Source: Hymenobacter negativus
Lineage (GTDB): Bacteria > Bacteroidota > Bacteroidia > Cytophagales > Hymenobacteraceae
Assembly (NCBI RefSeq): GCF_016056375.1
Contig: NZ_JAEDAE010000001.1
Location: 310,001 to 374,000 of the forward strand
Direction of reading: 5' to 3'
Length of the DNA: 64,000 nucleotides
A program made the position numbers and the translations under genes. The notes below the pieces were generated by a model. The model did not search any database. It was not told where the DNA came from and saw only the letters and a program-made list of their open reading frames with translations. Positions 34,583 through 42,817 of the stretch are shown in pieces. Position 1 is the stretch's first letter. The number at the start of each line of letters is the position of its first letter.

Positions 34583-36544
34583 CACCGCTACTACCACATC
34601 CGTGGCCATCCGCACCTGCTGCAATGGCCCCGCCACCGGTCGGAACGGAAACTGTTGCAAATCAGCCCCCGCTGCTTCCTGCAGAAACCAGAAAAAGGAA
34701 TCAACTCCCGCCGCGATGCCCAGCGTGGAGGCCCCGCCGAAGCGGCTATTGCATTCGATGATGTGCAGGCCACCATCCGGGGTGAGCAACGCTTGCAGCA
34801 CGAAGGGACCGTAGAGCCCCAGCTGTTCGATGACGGGCGTGAGGCGGTCCAACAGCTGCGGGTCGTGGAAAGTCGTGGTTATTTGCGACTCGCCGCGCAC
34901 CACTACGTCGCGGGTGCGCGCAATGAGGCCGTGCACCCGGCCGGCGCGGCTCACGTAGCCATCCACACTAATTTCGCGGCCTTGAATGAAGGGCTGGAAA
35001 ATGGGCTCCGTCAGGTTTTGGGCGTGGGCTATGGCGGCGGCGTAGGGCAGGTTGAGGCCCAGGCTGAGCGAGCCGGCCCCGTACCGCTCCTTCACCACAA
35101 AGGCGGCGTTGGGATTGGGCTGGTCGCCGGCCAGCGTGTCGATGCTGAGGCTGGCGGGGATGATGGGTAAGCCGTTTTCCTGGCCAAAGGTGCTGAATTC
35201 GAGCTTGTCGAGGCAGCGTTGTACGGCTTCGGGCGGGCTCACCAGCACGGCAATGCCGGCGTCGGCCAGGGCGGCGCGGTGCCGGCTCCAGAAGGCCAGC
35301 TCGCCGTCGCGGGTAGGGATAATGCGGGTGATGCCCTGGGCCTGGCACTCACCGATGATGGCGAGCAGGTGCTCGTCGGTCGTCATGGGCATTACCCAGC
35401 TTTCATCGGTGAAGTGAAAACCGAGGGCCTGCGGATTGAGGTCGCCGCCCACTATTTTGATGCCGGGATTCAGGCGCCTGGCGGCATTTTTTACCGCGTG
35501 AGCCAGCGGCACTTTGGCCGAAATACTGCTAATGAGCACGTGGCCCGGCCCTTTGGCGGCCGATGCCTCCGTGGCAGCAAGCGAGTCCTGACGGGCACGC
35601 TCAAAGGCAATGATTTCGGGAATGGCTACTTCAAGCGTAGTTGGAGGCAGCCAGTCTATCTGGCTCGACCACAAGGTCATATCGGCCTGTGACGCTTCAA
35701 ACGGAATGTCGGAGGCCACGTACTTAGCCCGCATGCCGGGGAAATTCTGCTGCAGCACTTCCACTACATCGGCCACGCGGCGGGCGCGGCCAGTGCCCAG
35801 GTTCACGAGGCCGGTCACGGTTTCGGCGGCGGCAAGGCGGAGCAGGCCTTCGGCTGTGTCGGCGGCGTAGAGGTAATCGAAAAACGACTCGGCCCCATAC
35901 ACCGTGATTTCCTCGCCGGCCAGCAGCATCCGCACCCAGCGCGAGGTAATGTCGCGCCCATTGCGCCCGTAGCCCCGGTAGATGCGCGGAGCCACCGTGC
36001 TGAACTGCTGCGCCCGAAACGTATCGAGAAAGCGCAGCTCGATTTCGTGGGCCAGCTTGGCCATGCCCGTCAGGTTGCGGGGCAGGATGGGGTCGGTTTC
36101 GCGCAGGCTGCGGGGCGCGGCCGGCACTTCAGCGAAGTTGTAAAGCGCCGGGTCATAGATGAGGTAGCTGGAGGCAAATACTACGCGGCGCAACGACGGC
36201 AAGTCTTTCTGCACCGTCATCAAGTGGTGGCTGAGCTGCACATTGTGCCGGAAATTCTCTTCCCAGAAGCCGTAGGTTTCGGTGCTGCGCTCGAAGGTGG
36301 CGGCGAGATGAATGAACAAGTCGGGCGCAAAATCTGCAATTTCGGCCTCGGTGAGGAAATTCAAATCGCCCTGCCGGTACTGGAACTGGGCCGGAAAGTC
36401 GGCCGGGCGCGGCTTAATGTCGCCCACCAGTACCTGAATATCCGCATTAATCGAAGCCAGGCGGCGCGTCATTTCCTGACCAATTACGCCGGCCCCGCCG
36501 CTGATGAAAATTCGTTTAAAGGGCAGTTCCAAAGGCTGTGGCAT
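34580..36544 (-). CDS. SDR-type NAD-epimerase fused to ATP-grasp domain
   Basis: 654-residue two-domain protein. Residues about 8-315 form an extended SDR (nucleotide-sugar epimerase type): FISGGAGVIG at 13-22, FIHLAATFE, VVFASSYLIYDP. The catalytic YxxxK appears as T159-x-x-x-K163 (TGMAK), so the tyrosine is missing. Residues about 330-654 form a carbamoyl-phosphate-synthetase/PylC-like ATP-grasp unit: VVKERYGAGSLSLGL (ATP-lysine region), FIQGREISVDGYV, and HIIECNSRFGG (Mg-binding Glu/Asn). ATP-grasp enzymes join a carboxylate to an amine, so an amino-acid substitution on a sugar is possible. The gene overlaps the preceding acetyltransferase by 29 bp. Confidence 0.8.
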   Translation of the reverse strand: MPQPLELPFKRIFISGGAGVIGQEMTRRLASINADIQVLVGDIKPRPADFPAQFQYRQGDLNFLTEAEIADFAPDLFIHLAATFERSTETYGFWEENFRHNVQLSHHLMTVQKDLPSLRRVVFASSYLIYDPALYNFAEVPAAPRSLRETDPILPRNLTGMAKLAHEIELRFLDTFRAQQFSTVAPRIYRGYGRNGRDITSRWVRMLLAGEEITVYGAESFFDYLYAADTAEGLLRLAAAETVTGLVNLGTGRARRVADVVEVLQQNFPGMRAKYVASDIPFEASQADMTLWSSQIDWLPPTTLEVAIPEIIAFERARQDSLAATEASAAKGPGHVLISSISAKVPLAHAVKNAARRLNPGIKIVGGDLNPQALGFHFTDESWVMPMTTDEHLLAIIGECQAQGITRIIPTRDGELAFWSRHRAALADAGIAVLVSPPEAVQRCLDKLEFSTFGQENGLPIIPASLSIDTLAGDQPNPNAAFVVKERYGAGSLSLGLNLPYAAAIAHAQNLTEPIFQPFIQGREISVDGYVSRAGRVHGLIARTRDVVVRGESQITTTFHDPQLLDRLTPVIEQLGLYGPFVLQALLTPDGGLHIIECNSRFGGASTLGIAAGVDSFFWFLQEAAGADLQQFPFRPVAGPLQQVRMATDVVVAV

Positions 36545-37142
36545 AGTCGGCGGCCAGCTGGCCGTGCATCAGTGAGTCGGTAAAAGTACCCGGCGCGAGC
36601 TGGATATGCTGCCGCAAACGGCCTTCCAACTGGAAACCAGCTTCTACTAAAATGGCAATGTGCGCGGGCCGGATATCGTAGGTTTCGGTAAACAAGCGGT
36701 TGAATTTCAACCCTTCAAACGCCACCTGGCCCAGTAACCGCAAGTGCGCCAGAAAATCCTGCCGATAGGTATCAGCCTGAGTGGCTCGTGTCGGCTCTAC
36801 CAGAAAGGAAACCTCGGCCCGCAAATCGGCCCAGGAAATATGCACCAGTCCGCCGTAGGCAATTAGTTCATCCTCATGAAGAAGCGAGAAGAGAAGCTGC
36901 CCCGGCTGTTCCTGCTCAAACAACGGCAGCACTACGCGCTGGAAATAAGTTTCTTGCTGCTCGGCGGTAAGCGGCGCCGCCTGACGGAGCACTTGCAACT
37001 GGGCGTTGCGCCAGGCGCGAATGGGCTCCCGGTCTTCATACCTGATGGGAACGAGCCGATAAGCGCCGTGGCGGTATTCGGCCTGGGGGAGGGGGCGGTA
37101 GGTAGGCACGCGGTAGGAACGCACCATGGCGCGTTCAATCAT
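36516..37142 (-). CDS. GNAT acetyltransferase, PseH-like
   Basis: Up to 208 residues. The GNAT fold is suggested by REPIRAWRNAQ at the start, LIAYGGLVHISW..AEVSFLV (beta4-5) and AFEGLKFNRLFTETYDIRPAHIAILVEAGFQLEGRLRQH, the ending typical of sugar acetyltransferases such as PseH (4-amino acetylation before PseI). The only start codons (37142 or 37127) lie inside a palindromic repeat, so the N-terminus MIERAMVRS is repeat-derived; I cannot choose between them. PseH is the best guess given the cluster. Confidence 0.72.
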   Translation of the reverse strand: MIERAMVRSYRVPTYRPLPQAEYRHGAYRLVPIRYEDREPIRAWRNAQLQVLRQAAPLTAEQQETYFQRVVLPLFEQEQPGQLLFSLLHEDELIAYGGLVHISWADLRAEVSFLVEPTRATQADTYRQDFLAHLRLLGQVAFEGLKFNRLFTETYDIRPAHIAILVEAGFQLEGRLRQHIQLAPGTFTDSLMHGQLAADYATAFGTAL

Positions 37143-37203
37143 TAGAATGGTTGTAGGTCGTATTTAGCTGCCTGACGCAGAACGCGCCATGGCGCGTTCC
37201 TAC
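37113..37203. repeat. Palindromic intergenic element, family C
   Basis: Arms 37113-37136 and 37180-37203 (GTAGGAACGCnCCATGGCGC plus GTTC) match at 23 of 24 positions as inverted repeats; each arm contains the inner palindrome GCGCCATGGCGC. The left arm encodes the start of the acetyltransferase and the right arm contains the TAG stop of the TylF-like gene. Confidence 0.9.
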
Positions 37204-37952
37204 ACCACCAGATAAGAAATCAGCGGGTTGAGCGGGCTGCGGCGCAGGGCGTAGTTGGCCACGCCAAAAACCTCGTCAAACGCCAGCGTTTCACCGGGAA
37301 ATTCCGGGCAGTTCAGCTCATCGAAAGCCACAATGGCTCCTTTGGTCAGGCGCGGCCGGATGGCTTCGAGGCAGGCTTTGGTGGGGGCGTAGATGTCGAA
37401 ATCGAAGTAGGCGAAGGCGATGACGGTTTCGGGATGGTCGCGCAGGTAGCGGGGCACGGTTTCGGAGGCATCGCCGGCCACCAGCTCAAACTTGCGCTTG
37501 TGCGGGATGGGGCTGTCGGCCTCGTGCAGGGCCAGGATTTGGGTGAGGTATTCCTGATAATTCTCGGTCACGCCGTAGTCGCCCTCTTTTACCAGCTTGC
37601 CGTCCTTGGCATCTACCGACGGGAAACCGCCGAAGGTGTCGAAACCAATGATTTTGCGGTTGTAGTTGAACGGCTCGTAGATGCCGCGCAGGGCGTGCAT
37701 CAGCGCTAGGTTCTGGCCCCAGCGCACCCCAAATTCCATGGCCACGCCGTGCACCGGGATGATTTGCTGGTAGAGTTCGGTGAAGAACAGCAAGCGCGAA
37801 AACGTCTGCCGGTTCAGGTACAGGCCCAGGTTGTTGAGCAGCTCAGTGTTCGGAATCGGCGACTCGCGCAGGGTTTGGGCGAAGCCTTCGCGGCGCGACT
37901 GCTCGGGCGCAGAGGCCCCGCTGAGCACGGAAATAGGAGAGGAAATGGACAT
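37200..37952 (-). CDS. TylF/macrocin-type O-methyltransferase-like protein
   Basis: 250-residue class I SAM methyltransferase of the TylF type. Visible: VAMEFGVRWGQNLALMHAL (motif I region, about 70-88), IIGFDTFGGFP (motif after beta2, Asp), and FAYFDFDIYAPTKACLEAIRPRLTKGAIVAFDELN (metal-binding Asp cluster, about 180-215). Such enzymes O-methylate sugar hydroxyls. Similar proteins in databases are sometimes mislabelled as CoA-transferases. Its stop codon falls within family-C repeat sequence. Confidence 0.75.
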   Translation of the reverse strand: MSISSPISVLSGASAPEQSRREGFAQTLRESPIPNTELLNNLGLYLNRQTFSRLLFFTELYQQIIPVHGVAMEFGVRWGQNLALMHALRGIYEPFNYNRKIIGFDTFGGFPSVDAKDGKLVKEGDYGVTENYQEYLTQILALHEADSPIPHKRKFELVAGDASETVPRYLRDHPETVIAFAYFDFDIYAPTKACLEAIRPRLTKGAIVAFDELNCPEFPGETLAFDEVFGVANYALRRSPLNPLISYLVV

Positions 37953-37973
37953 GATTAAGGCGTTGGCCGACGT

Positions 37974-38864
37974 TTAGGCCGGCTGCAAAAATGCAACAAT
38001 ACTGCGGCCCAGCCCAACGCCGGCCAGCGCTTCGTAATAAGCCGCCACGGCCGGCAGTGGAGCGGTGCGAAGCAGAAAATTGTCCTGCGCCAGGCGGGAT
38101 TGGTGGGCACCTTTGCCGGCCGCGCGGTCCATTACATAATTAGTGGCCGGGTTTAACAGGTTTAGGTCAATAGGCTGGTCACCAATAACTTTTGCAACTT
38201 GCCAATTAGTGGATTCTGCAAGATTGCGCAGGCCGGACTGAGTGAAATACGAGAGATGGTCGGGTAGCACTACCCAGAAGGGCCGGTCGATTTGGCTGGT
38301 GTCCAGCAAGTGCTGTTGCAGGGCCGAAAAATCGTTGGGCACGTCTACTACCAGCACGCCATTGGCCTTCACCAAAGCCCGGCACTGGCGTAGCAGGTCG
38401 GCAGGTTCCAAGACGTGTTCCAGCACGTTATCGAGCCAGAGCACGTCGAACTGCTGGCCCGTTTTCACCAGTTTTTGCACCTCCTCATATAAGTCGCCGG
38501 TGCGTAGTTTCTCACGTAGCGCCGGGTGAAATTTCTCCACGCTGAAGCTGCTGAAATCCAGGCCCAGCACATCCCAGCCCTGCCGCTGGAAGTAATCCAG
38601 CGCCCAGCCCTCGCCGCAGCCGATATCGAGAAAGGAGCCGGCGCCGCTGGCCGCACCGCGTAGCTGCTCCAGTACCCAGTGGCGCAGGCGCAACTTGCCC
38701 TCGATGTGCTCCAGCTCCTCGGCCGGGTACACGGGCTGGTACGTCGTCAGGTTTTCCTGATAGTACCGCTTGGCGTAGTAGTCGCGCAGCTCTTCCGGGG
38801 TCGGCTTATTCTTGATTTCATAGAAGCCGAACTCGTTCTGGCGAATGGTATCGGGCAGGGTCAT
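37974..38864 (-). CDS. Class I SAM-dependent methyltransferase
   Basis: 296 residues from ATG 38864 (MTLPDTIRQNEFGFYEIKNKP). Motif I is FLDIGCGEGWALDYF (about 98-112), then VLGLDFSSF and DVLWLDNVLEHVLEPADLLRQC (motif II/III, methyltransf_23-like). Residues before motif I include YYAKRYYQENLTTYQPVYPAEE, common in glycan-locus methyltransferases. Its start overlaps the SpsF-like gene's stop by 4 bp (ATGA), so the two are coupled. Target is presumably a sugar, unproven. Confidence 0.8.
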   Translation of the reverse strand: MTLPDTIRQNEFGFYEIKNKPTPEELRDYYAKRYYQENLTTYQPVYPAEELEHIEGKLRLRHWVLEQLRGAASGAGSFLDIGCGEGWALDYFQRQGWDVLGLDFSSFSVEKFHPALREKLRTGDLYEEVQKLVKTGQQFDVLWLDNVLEHVLEPADLLRQCRALVKANGVLVVDVPNDFSALQQHLLDTSQIDRPFWVVLPDHLSYFTQSGLRNLAESTNWQVAKVIGDQPIDLNLLNPATNYVMDRAAGKGAHQSRLAQDNFLLRTAPLPAVAAYYEALAGVGLGRSIVAFLQPA

Positions 38865-39595
38865 GTGGTTTTTTGCTCGATGTGCGCGTTCAGGGCCATG
38901 ATTTCGGGGTGCGCTTCGAGCAGGGCCAGCAAGTCGGGCACGTTCAACTGGTCGGCGTGGTGCTGTTCGATTAGTGCCTTCAGCACGGCGTAATCCTCGG
39001 CCGTATCCAGGGTGATGCGGAAGCGGCTGAAGTCGCCGCCGGGCCACACCTCGTCGCGGTAAACCACCCGACCCACCGTGGCCGGGTTGGCCTTGAGGTA
39101 GGGCGTGACGTGCTCCCGCTCATACGGCAGCGTGGCGTTGGCGTAGGCTTCGGCCAGCATTTCCATCGAGAAAATCTCGAAGTCCAGCCCGCGCGGGAAC
39201 GTGCGCACGATGGAATTGGAGCGGTATACCAGCGGGTTGCCTTCTTCCAGATACCGCTCCACGGCGGCGCCAATCAGCGGGCCGTCTACCAGCGGGCAGT
39301 CGGAGGTGACGCGCACAACCACGTCGAGGCCAAATTTCTGCGCCGTTTCGTAGTAGCGGGCCAGCACATCGGTTTCGCTGCCCCGATGGTAAGGAATCTG
39401 GTTCGTTTCGGCGTAGGCGGCCAGCACGTCGTCGGCCGGCTCAGTGGTGGTGGCCAAGTAGATGGGCAGGCCGCTTTGCCGGGCGCGGGCTACGTGGTAG
39501 TCCAGCAGCGGGCGGTTGGCGGCGGGCAGCAGCACCTTGCTCGGCAGCCGGGTGCTGCCCATCCGCACCTGCGAAATGATGCCGGCGCGCTGCAT
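38861..39595 (-). CDS. SpsF-like cytidylyltransferase-domain protein
   Basis: 244-residue nucleotidyltransferase of the SpsF/KdsB-like group: IISQVRMGSTRLPSKVLLPAANRPLLDYH (nucleotide loop, residues about 5-33), then VVVRVTSDCPLVDGPLIGAAV (metal-binding Asp). In spore-coat and nonulosonate loci SpsF-type proteins accompany NeuB-like synthases; activation of the nonulosonate with CMP is the expected role, replacing a standard PseF, which I do not find in the window. Overlaps the methylase gene by one base (TAATG). Confidence 0.78.
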   Translation of the reverse strand: MQRAGIISQVRMGSTRLPSKVLLPAANRPLLDYHVARARQSGLPIYLATTTEPADDVLAAYAETNQIPYHRGSETDVLARYYETAQKFGLDVVVRVTSDCPLVDGPLIGAAVERYLEEGNPLVYRSNSIVRTFPRGLDFEIFSMEMLAEAYANATLPYEREHVTPYLKANPATVGRVVYRDEVWPGGDFSRFRITLDTAEDYAVLKALIEQHHADQLNVPDLLALLEAHPEIMALNAHIEQKTT

Positions 39596-40248
39596 TAGGC
39601 GGAGATTTTTTCGAGCAGGTACACCACGTCCTGGTTGCCGCGCTCGGCATCGTTGATGTAGGGGTAAAGCTTCTGCTTCACCAGCCGCAGGTTCGGGAAG
39701 TTGTCCAGAAACACCTTTGCGAAGTCGGTTTTCCAGAGAAAACCTTCGTTGCCACGGTACTTAATGGGCGTGGTTTCGGGGGCGTAATACTCGTAGCCCA
39801 TGATGTAGCGGCGCGAGGTGCGCACCATTTCGCCCATGATGCGCGGCAGGTCTTTCGGGGCAATGTGAATGAGCACGCCATTGGTGCAGGTCACGTCGAA
39901 GTAGTTGTCCTTGAAGGGGAGGTCGAAGCCGCTGCCTTGCAGGATGTTCACACCGCGCACAAAGTCGCGGGCCTTCTCTACGGCATATTGTTGCAGCTCA
40001 ACGCCGTACAGGTTAGTGAAACCGGCCGCCTGCAGGCCTACCAACTGCATACCGGTGTTGCAGCCCACTTCCAGAATCCGGGCCTCGCGGGGCAGCTCGC
40101 CGAGAAATTCGGCGTTCATTTCCAGCTTGGTATGGCCGTAGAGGTCGCGGTAAAAGGCATTCCACTCATCGAGCGGGCGCGAGTTGCGGTCGGTGTATTC
40201 ACGGCCGAAATCGCCGGCCCAGAAATCTTCTTGTTGGGTGTGCTGCAA
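39595..40248 (-). CDS. Pseudaminic acid biosynthesis-associated methylase
   Basis: 217-residue SAM methyltransferase whose N-terminus QEDFWAGDFGREYTDRN is diagnostic for the methylase family found in pseudaminic acid loci. Motif I is ILEVGCNTGMQLVGL (about 59-73); a post-I Glu is in LYGVELQQYAVEKA. The role (which intermediate is methylated, or whether a base transfer happens at all) is not established in the family. Coupled to the SpsF-like gene downstream. Confidence 0.88.
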   Translation of the reverse strand: MQHTQQEDFWAGDFGREYTDRNSRPLDEWNAFYRDLYGHTKLEMNAEFLGELPREARILEVGCNTGMQLVGLQAAGFTNLYGVELQQYAVEKARDFVRGVNILQGSGFDLPFKDNYFDVTCTNGVLIHIAPKDLPRIMGEMVRTSRRYIMGYEYYAPETTPIKYRGNEGFLWKTDFAKVFLDNFPNLRLVKQKLYPYINDAERGNQDVVYLLEKISA

Positions 40249-40262
40249 GGGAAGTTGTGAAT

Positions 40263-40373
40263 TAAGAGTTAGGAGTTAAGAGTTTTAGCAGGAGGATGGA
40301 TAGAAGGTGATTGAGCTGTGACTGTGAACATCAGTCCGCTTTTCAACTCTTCACTTTAAACTTCTAACTCTTA
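40263..40373. repeat. Palindromic intergenic element, family F
   Basis: Left arm 40263-40285 (TTAAGAGTTAGGAGTTAAGA...) and right arm 40344-40373 (AACTCTT...CTAACTCTTAA) are imperfect inverted repeats of AT-rich 7-9-bp words. The last residues (LVKS) and the TAG stop of pseC are encoded inside the right arm. Confidence 0.8.
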
Positions 40374-41548
40374 ACTAAAAACGCAGTGATGCACGCCACC
40401 ACGTAGGCTTGTTCCTCATCGGTGAGCGTGGGGAAGAGCGGGATGCTGAGGCAGCGGGCGTAGTAAGCTTCGGCCAGCGGAAAATCGCCTTCGCGCCAGC
40501 CCAGGTCTTCGTAATAAGGCATCCGGTGCACCGGAATGTAGTGGACCTGCGTGAAAATCTGCCTGGTTTTCAGGAAATCATACAGGCCTTTGCGGTCGGC
40601 TACTTCGATGACGTAGAGGTGGTAGGCGTGGCCGGGGCGGCCGGGGGCCAGCACCGTGACGCCGGGCAGCTGCGCAAAGGCGGCATCGTATTGTGCGGCC
40701 AGCTGGCGGCGGCGGGCTAAGCCCTCATCGGCGCGGGCGAGCTGGCTGAGGCCGAGGGCGCAGTTGAAATCGGGCAGGCGGTAATTGTAGCCGAGCTCCT
40801 GCATTTCCATGTACCAGCCGCCGTCGGGTTCGCGCCGCAGGTCAGCCGGGTCGCGGGTAATGCCGTGGGTGCGCAGGCGCAGCAGGTGATGAAACAGCGC
40901 CTCAGAATTGGTGGTAATCATGCCGCCTTCGCCGGTGGCAATGTGCTTTACCGGATGAAAGCTAAAAATGGCGAGGTCGGCAAAATTGCCGTTGCCGCAG
41001 CGTTGTTCCCGGACTTGGGAGTCGATGAAGAAGCCGCCGGGTGCGTGGCAGGCGTCCTCAATAATCCAGAGGCCAAACTCGTCGGCCAACTGTCGGGCTT
41101 CTTCCAGGTTCACGGCCAGCCCGGCAAAATCAACGGGAATCAGGCCGGTGAAATACTCTTTGGGGTGGTCTGCCAGCAAAGCCCGGACCTTCCCCAAATC
41201 AATCAAGCCCGTGGCCGGGTCGATGTCGGCAAAATGCACTTCGCCGCCGCAGTAGCGCACGCAGTTGGCCGAGGCCGAGAAGGTGAGGGGCGTGGTGATG
41301 ACGCGCTGCCCGGGCTGCACGTTCAGGGCGAGGGCGCAGAGGTGCAGGGCGGCGGTGCCATTGCTTACGGCCACGGCGTAGCGGGCCCCCACGTAGGCGG
41401 CAAACTGCTTCTCAAACTCGGCTACGGTAGGACCTTGCGTGAGGTAGTCGGCCTGCAGGGCGGCCGTAACGGCGGCGATGTCGGCGGCAGTGATGTGCTG
41501 GCGGCCGTAGGGCAGGGGCCGGGTGGGGTGGAAGCGGGCTTCAGACAT
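40364..41548 (-). CDS. pseC: UDP-4-amino-4,6-dideoxy-N-acetylhexosamine transaminase (PseC)
   Basis: 394-residue PLP aminotransferase of the DegT/DnrJ/EryC1 family, second step of pseudaminic acid synthesis: it aminates the 4-keto sugar made by PseB. The internal aldimine lysine is K201 in FSFHPVKHIATGEGG, the pyridine-N Asp is D165 in WIIEDACHA, and SNGTAALHL (62-70) binds phosphate. The N-terminal LPYGRQHITAADI is PseC-like. It follows pseB by 16 bp. Its final codons come from a repeat. Confidence 0.92.
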   Translation of the reverse strand: MSEARFHPTRPLPYGRQHITAADIAAVTAALQADYLTQGPTVAEFEKQFAAYVGARYAVAVSNGTAALHLCALALNVQPGQRVITTPLTFSASANCVRYCGGEVHFADIDPATGLIDLGKVRALLADHPKEYFTGLIPVDFAGLAVNLEEARQLADEFGLWIIEDACHAPGGFFIDSQVREQRCGNGNFADLAIFSFHPVKHIATGEGGMITTNSEALFHHLLRLRTHGITRDPADLRREPDGGWYMEMQELGYNYRLPDFNCALGLSQLARADEGLARRRQLAAQYDAAFAQLPGVTVLAPGRPGHAYHLYVIEVADRKGLYDFLKTRQIFTQVHYIPVHRMPYYEDLGWREGDFPLAEAYYARCLSIPLFPTLTDEEQAYVVACITAFLVKS

Positions 41549-41564
41549 TAGGCCGGCAAGTTAC

Positions 41565-42584
41565 TTAAACCGCAAATTCCGGGTCGACGTGCAGGCGGAT
41601 TTCCTCCCGAATCTGCTCCGCATCCAGCCATTCCTCGTTGTTAGCCGAGTCGTACTGGAAGCCCAGCGGCACGCGCTTACCATCAAATTCTTCGATGAAT
41701 TTATCGACGCTCCAGGTCGGCATCGAGGGCAGAATGACGTAGTAGCGGGCCAGCTCGACGGTGCTAAGGGCGTCGGTTTCGGTGATCATGGCCTCGTGCA
41801 GCTTCTCGCCGGGGCGGATGCCCACGATTTTCTGTTCACACTCCGGGCCGATGGCGCGGGCCACTTCTGTGATTTTGTAGGAAGGGATTTTCGGCACGAA
41901 AATCTCGCCGCCCCAGGCGTGCTCCAGCGCATAGAGCACGAGGTCAACGCCTTCCTCCAGCGAGATGTTGAAGCGCGTCATGTCGGGGTGGGTGATGGGC
42001 AGCACGCCGGTGTGGCGCTGCTGCAAAAAGAAGGGCACCACCGAGCCGCGCGAGCCAATTACGTTGCCGTAGCGTACCACCGAAAAGCGCAAATCGCGCT
42101 TGCCTTTCATGTTGTTGGCCGCCACAAAGAGCTTGTCCGAGCACAGCTTGGTGGCGCCGTAGAGGTTAATAGGGGCGGCCGCCTTGTCGGTGCTCAGGGC
42201 CACCACGTCCTTCACGCCGCAGTCGAGGGCAGCGTTAATCACATTTTCGGCCCCGAAAATATTGGTTTTGATGCATTCCATCGGGTTGTACTCAGCGGCG
42301 GGCACCTGCTTGAGGGCAGCGGCGTGAATTACGATGTCGATGCCTTCGCAGGCGCGGTGCAGGCGTTCGCCATCGCGCACATCGCCAATGAAATAGCGAA
42401 TGGCCGGGTACTTGGCCGGGCTGAATTCCTGGCTCATCTCATACTGCTTCAGCTCGTCGCGCGAAAACACCACGAGGCGTTTCACCAGCGGAAATTGTTC
42501 GAAAACGGTACGGACGAATTGCTTGCCGAAAGAGCCGGTGCCCCCCGTGACGAGGATGGATTTGTGGTTGAGGTCGAGAGCCAT
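41565..42584 (-). CDS. pseB: UDP-N-acetylglucosamine 4,6-dehydratase (inverting), PseB
   Basis: 339 residues from ATG 42584 (MALDLNHKSILVTGGTGSFG). First enzyme of the pseudaminic acid path: dehydrates and epimerises UDP-GlcNAc at C5. Rossmann motif TGGTGSFG is at 13-20; VVALSTDKAA at 128-136 and the Y142-x-x-x-K146 pair (LYGATK) are the PseB/FlaA1 signature; HAAALKQVP at 87-95 is also typical. It is the first gene of the minus-strand glycan locus, with a family-A palindrome upstream and the MBOAT gene divergent. Confidence 0.95.
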   Translation of the reverse strand: MALDLNHKSILVTGGTGSFGKQFVRTVFEQFPLVKRLVVFSRDELKQYEMSQEFSPAKYPAIRYFIGDVRDGERLHRACEGIDIVIHAAALKQVPAAEYNPMECIKTNIFGAENVINAALDCGVKDVVALSTDKAAAPINLYGATKLCSDKLFVAANNMKGKRDLRFSVVRYGNVIGSRGSVVPFFLQQRHTGVLPITHPDMTRFNISLEEGVDLVLYALEHAWGGEIFVPKIPSYKITEVARAIGPECEQKIVGIRPGEKLHEAMITETDALSTVELARYYVILPSMPTWSVDKFIEEFDGKRVPLGFQYDSANNEEWLDAEQIREEIRLHVDPEFAV

Positions 42585-42651
42585 GAAAATTGATAAGCCA
42601 AAACAGGACTGCAAAAGTAGGGCATTCGGTGGTTGGCGACTGAATTTGTCT

Positions 42652-42752
42652 GTCATCCTGAGCGCCGCGAAGGACCTTCTCACCGCTGAATGGCTTGCCA
42701 TAACTCAGTTGAAGCAGCCGTAACAAGGTCCTTCGCGGCGCTCAGGATGACA
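42652..42752. repeat. Palindromic intergenic element, family A copy 6
   Basis: Left arm from 42652 (TGTCATCCTGAGCGCCGCGA...) and right arm ending 42752 (...GGCGCTCAGGATGACA). Unlike the other copies it sits between divergent genes (pseB and the MBOAT gene), so it is not acting as a shared 3' terminator here. Confidence 0.9.
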
Positions 42753-42817
42753 AACACCACGCACAAAACGCCCGCCGCTCCCGACCTTTGGCCTGCGGAG
42801 CTGCTTCTGCATTGCGA

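Noticed and set aside
28237..42584. Surface-glycan locus as a recently acquired genomic island
   Set aside because: Codon and base composition look like the surroundings, and there are no integrase, transposase or flanking direct repeats; only small palindromic repeats interrupt it.
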